55,875 nucleotides of DNA, from assembly GCA_020850415.1 (NCBI GenBank), contig JADZER010000031.1, positions 1 to 55,875 on the forward strand. Reading direction: 5' to 3'. Both the position numbers and the translations under genes were made by a program. Below are positions 53,079 through 55,875 of the stretch, one piece after another. The notes beneath the pieces are model-generated. The model made no database searches and had not been told where the DNA came from. It worked only from the letters and a program-made list of their open reading frames with translations. The DNA comes from Phycisphaerales bacterium. GTDB lineage: Bacteria > Planctomycetota > Phycisphaerae > Phycisphaerales > UBA1924. The first letter of the stretch is position 1. Each line of letters begins with the position of its first letter.

Positions 53079-54848
53079 CTACCAGTCCCCCGACTCCGCC
53101 ACCGCCTCGGTGACATCGACGAGGTCGGCCGAATCGGTGATGCCGTCGAGGGTGGTGTCCTCCGGCTCGGCAAGCCACGCGGTGATGTCGTCGGGCTGGA
53201 GCAGGCCGTTGAGCGTGATGTCCTGGATGCGGCGGACGCGGAGGACAAACTCGTAGCCGTAGTCGAGATCGGGATCGTTGTCGTCGTGGCGGAGCGAGAC
53301 CTTGCCGACCGACGCGTCGAGCCCACCGCAGTAGAGGTACGAGTCTTCAGAGTCATTGTTGGGTTCGATGCGGTAGAGGAAGCCGTCGGCAAAGGCGCCG
53401 TCCACGCGGACCTCGCGTAGAGTGCCGCCGGGGTGCATCGTGTGGGTGAAGTTCTCCGTCTCATCATCCCAAGAGCAGTTCAACTCGGCCAGCGACTTGC
53501 GCCAGACCGTTACCGGCATGCCCGAGCCTTCACGCAGGATCGGACCGTAGTGGTGCAAAGTCACCGAGGTGAGCGAGCCGCCCGGGCCGAGCACCTTGTC
53601 CACATGCCAACCGTTGCAGTCGGCCCAGCCGTCGAGGCCGGTACTCATGTTCTCGTTGACCTTGGTCCCCGAGGGCGTGCAGTCCTGGTAGTGCAGGTAG
53701 TAGGGCACCTTACCCACCGCTCCGCCGCCGAAGGTGGAGGACTTGCTGTCGTAATAAGGGACGGGACCGAGCACGATCGGGCTCGGGTCGGGGCCGATGC
53801 TGACCGAGCCGGTCCAGTCGTCCCAGCCGTGCGGCTCGTCTTCCGGCCAGTTCAGGCCATTGACTATCACCTGCCCCGTGAGCCCCTCGTCGGTCTGCCC
53901 GGGCGTGCCGTAGATGCGGATGTCGCCGGCGAGATGGTACCCAATCCGGAACAGACCGCAGAGACCGTTGTCGATGAAGATGTCCCGTTCAGGCTCATTG
54001 ATGCCGCCGCCGAAGAGCATGTCGCCGTAGAGGTGGCCGCCGATAGAAGTCCCGGAGACCTCGCGGATCTCGATTCGCCCGTTATTCAGCGAAAGGCTGG
54101 TAACCGAGAGCGTGCGGCCTGCCGGGAAATCGCCGCCGTCGATGATGAGCGGGTCGGCGAGGTTGCCGTTCGTCGCGGTGATGTTGGCGTCCATGTCGCC
54201 CTTGCAACCGAAAAGCGACGCATCCATAGAGGTGTCTTGCAGGGCGCGGGCTTCGATGGCGCCCACGAACTGCCCGTGCTCCGCATCCAGCTTCTGGAGA
54301 TACCCCGGGCCGTTGGACCCCTGCGTCGCGACGATGCTGGCATAGATTGTGTGCGCCGTCACGGACCCAATGTCCCCGTTCCCCGCAGCAATCTCGACCG
54401 GCTCGTCCGAACTGCCCACGATCCCGCCGATCTGCACGGAGCCAATGGCCCCGTCGATCGCCAGGAGATCGCAAGTGAGCCCCCCCGTCACCGTCTGCAC
54501 GGTGTCGATATCGCCGCCGAAGGCGACCACGCCCCCGCTCTGGGGGTCAATACTGCCGACCACGCTCATCCAGCCGAGGGGGGGAGCCAGCCCCAGCACA
54601 GGGCGGTGACTGATCGGCCCGAGGATGTCGCGATCGACATCCAATCGGACGATTTCGTGCGTGTCCACGCCCCCGGGGAGGATGTCGCGCTTGACCCAGG
54701 CTTGAACCCGTGTCCTCCCCGTGCCGCAGTAGACGCCGCCAAGATCGCGGCACCCCGCCACATTCAGCCTTTGTGTCGCGACCGGCTCGGTCAGAGATGT
54801 GAATTGTCCGACAAGGAGGCGGTGAACTTGCCCACCTCCGGTGGACAC
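53079..54848 (-). CDS. C-terminal part of secreted beta-helix/dockerin-like protein, 5' end lost to IS insertion
   Basis: 589 residues remain open, but the first few codons (from the GTG at 54848) lie inside the end of an IS3-family element and there is no signal peptide, so the original start is missing. Residues about 85-260 show repeats of the type SIDPQSGG, GAIGSVQIGGIVG, GDIGSVTAHTIYASI and GNLADPLIIDGGDFPAG, typical of parallel beta-helix surface proteins. The end, NGLLQPDDITAWLAEPEDTTLDGITDSADLVDVTEAV, is a degenerate dockerin-like double repeat with Asp-rich loops. The product was probably exported and attached outside. Expression now is doubtful; GC is lower than its neighbours. Confidence 0.65.
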   Translation of the reverse strand: MSTGGGQVHRLLVGQFTSLTEPVATQRLNVAGCRDLGGVYCGTGRTRVQAWVKRDILPGGVDTHEIVRLDVDRDILGPISHRPVLGLAPPLGWMSVVGSIDPQSGGVVAFGGDIDTVQTVTGGLTCDLLAIDGAIGSVQIGGIVGSSDEPVEIAAGNGDIGSVTAHTIYASIVATQGSNGPGYLQKLDAEHGQFVGAIEARALQDTSMDASLFGCKGDMDANITATNGNLADPLIIDGGDFPAGRTLSVTSLSLNNGRIEIREVSGTSIGGHLYGDMLFGGGINEPERDIFIDNGLCGLFRIGYHLAGDIRIYGTPGQTDEGLTGQVIVNGLNWPEDEPHGWDDWTGSVSIGPDPSPIVLGPVPYYDSKSSTFGGGAVGKVPYYLHYQDCTPSGTKVNENMSTGLDGWADCNGWHVDKVLGPGGSLTSVTLHHYGPILREGSGMPVTVWRKSLAELNCSWDDETENFTHTMHPGGTLREVRVDGAFADGFLYRIEPNNDSEDSYLYCGGLDASVGKVSLRHDDNDPDLDYGYEFVLRVRRIQDITLNGLLQPDDITAWLAEPEDTTLDGITDSADLVDVTEAVAESGDW

Positions 54849-54858
54849 GGTGAGTATA

Positions 54859-55709
54859 TCAGCGGCGGCCCGCCTCGAACTGTTCGGGGCTGAGATAGCC
54901 GAGGCTGCTGTGGATCCTCTGGCGGTTGTAGAACACCTCGATGTACCCGAAGATCGCCGCCCGCGCTTCGGCGCGGGTTGAGAACTCCCGGTCGATCATC
55001 AGCTCCTTCTTCAGCGTCGCCCAGAAGCTCTCCTTCGGGGCGTTGTCGTAGCAGTCGCCCGCGCGGCTCATGCTCGCCACCATCCCCCACGACTCCAGCT
55101 CCGCCCGGTACTCGGCGCAGCAGTACTGCACGCCGCGGTCCGAGTGATGGATCAGCCCCAGCGGGGGCGACCGCCTGCCCGTCGCCATCCCCAGCGCGTC
55201 CAGCACCAGCTCGGCACGCAGGTGCTCGGCCATGCTCCACCCCACGATCCGGCGGCTGCACAGGTCCATCACCCCCGCCAGGTACAGCCACCCCTCGCCC
55301 GTCGGGATGTAGGTGATGTCGCACAGCCACGCCGCGTCCGGCGTCTCGGCGTGGAACTCCCGGTCAAGCACGTTCGGCGCCACCGGGTGGGCGTGGTTGC
55401 TGTCGGTGGTGCGCGCCCGGAACTTGCGCGCGACCTTCGACCGGATCGAGGATTCCCGCATGATCCGCGCCACCGTCTTGCGGTTGAGCCTCACGCCCCG
55501 CTTGAGCAGCTCGGCGCGGACCCTCGGCGAGCCGTAGACCCGCCGGCTGGCCTCGTGCACGACCCGGATCTGCTCGGCCAGTTCGGCGCGACGCGCCTCG
55601 CGCTTGCCCTCCGGATGCGCGCGCCGCTGGTGCTCACTCCGAGCACGCGGCAGCAGTCGGCCACAGCGAACTCCGGCGTCAGGTGGTCGCGGATGACCCG
55701 GTAGATCAT
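54859..55709 (-). pseudogene. IS3-family transposase orfB, frameshifted with probable internal deletion
   Basis: The DDE core is intact: Asp in CDITYIPT, Asp in HHSDRG and Glu in NAPKESFWATLKKEL, preceded by SRRVYGSPRVRAEL. The natural N terminus starts at the ATG at 55709 (MIYRVIRDHLTPEFAVADCCRV) but in a different frame from the core. The switch falls at about 55621-55640, where the same GAGCACCAGCGG reads as STSG in the first frame and EHQRR in the second; the Tyr-rich segment usually found there is missing. A full transposase cannot be made. The core could be translated only from an internal start such as the GTG at 55560. Confidence 0.75.
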
Positions 55710-55875
55710 GGGCGGTCTCCTTCCTTCGCGAAGAAGGCCGTCGCTTTTTTGAGAATGTCGCGCTCGATCCTCAGCCGCCGGTTCTCGGCCTCAAGCTCAC
55801 GCACCCGCGCCGCCAGGTCCTTCTGCTCCTCGGGGAGGAACACGCCCCTGCCGTGACGGGCCTGGCTGACCCAGA
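55706..55875 (-). CDS. IS3-family transposase orfA, C-terminal part
   Basis: The last 56 codons of orfA are visible. They encode a leucine-zipper-like segment (RVRELEAENRRLRIERDILKKATAFFAKE), the usual end of IS3 OrfA, which carries the helix-turn-helix in the unseen part. The stop codon overlaps the orfB ATG (ATGA). The gene continues beyond the window. Confidence 0.82.
   Translation of the reverse strand, partial: WVSQARHGRGVFLPEEQKDLAARVRELEAENRRLRIERDILKKATAFFAKEGDRP
55744..55750 (-). other. A6G slippery heptamer for programmed -1 frameshifting
   Basis: Minus-strand AAAAAAG in the codon context CTC-AAA-AAA-GCG within the end of orfA. A -1 slip moves ribosomes into the orfB frame, the standard way IS3 elements make the OrfAB transposase. 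Here the fused product would still hit the orfB frame change. Confidence 0.65.

Larger units (their letters stand above)
54823..55875 (-). mobile_element. IS3-family insertion sequence, partial at window edge
   Basis: One end is placed at TGAACTTGCCCACCTCC (54823-54839), a TG-starting terminus of the kind found at IS3-family ends, 36 nt beyond the orfB stop. The element runs leftward-reading with orfA then orfB and leaves the window at 55875. The other terminal repeat and any target duplication are not visible. It has cut the beta-helix/dockerin-like gene. Confidence 0.8.

Overview
The window reads as high-GC chromosomal DNA of a planctomycete, most likely class Phycisphaerae. The support is: a 23S rRNA gene with no 16S gene upstream; a PilM protein carrying a membrane-anchored extension; several phosphate-porin-like (porin O/P) paralogues; a small Hc1/histone-H1-like protein; beta-helix/dockerin-like secreted protein; and frequent GTG/TTG starts with weak ribosome binding sites. 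The phylum call is inference from gene content, not from a phylogeny.

Layout. 1-2768: 3'-truncated 23S rRNA (minus) with its leader and candidate promoter. 2769-8584: three-gene type IV pilus inner-membrane operon (pilM-like, PilO-like, Gly-rich anchor protein). 8857-17183: mixed genes: small membrane protein, Memo-family protein, a small hypothetical, a CusF-like lipoprotein, a candidate structured sRNA with intrinsic terminator, GT4 glycosyltransferase, a large secreted hypothetical, a Tat-exported aldo/keto reductase and a sulfotransferase. 17222-21779: phoH - 7TM-HD phosphohydrolase - CorA/ZntB transporter (minus). 21778-24434: a lipoprotein and a phoBR-type two-component system. 24979-29138: tandem array of three porin O/P paralogues, each followed by a hairpin or a convergent gene; a fourth copy lies at 49750.

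29188-38077 is the most unusual block: six same-strand genes encoding (in transcription order) a HlyD-type adaptor, a GAF-TM-HlyD protein, a PqqD-M50 protease-HlyD protein, a shortened SecA-like ATPase, an alpha/beta hydrolase and a protein whose two ends look like the two halves of an acyl carrier protein in swapped order. I read this as a candidate dedicated export/maturation system. Two near-identical intergenic inverted repeats sit between its genes.

38441-49587: DegT-type aminotransferase, PGPGW-type membrane protein, mannose-6-phosphate isomerase, FabZ-like dehydratase, Hc1-like protein, APH-type kinase, and a fucose module: FKP (fucose-1-P guanylyltransferase and fucokinase) split into two overlapping genes, a secreted GH29 alpha-L-fucosidase with a PA14-like end, and a CBM9-like lipoprotein. 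Together these would release, import and activate L-fucose. 49750-52995: fourth porin and argS. 53079-55875: a secreted beta-helix/dockerin-like protein whose 5' end is cut by an IS3-family element; the element's orfB carries a frameshift/deletion and the window ends inside orfA. No tRNA gene or CRISPR array was recognised.
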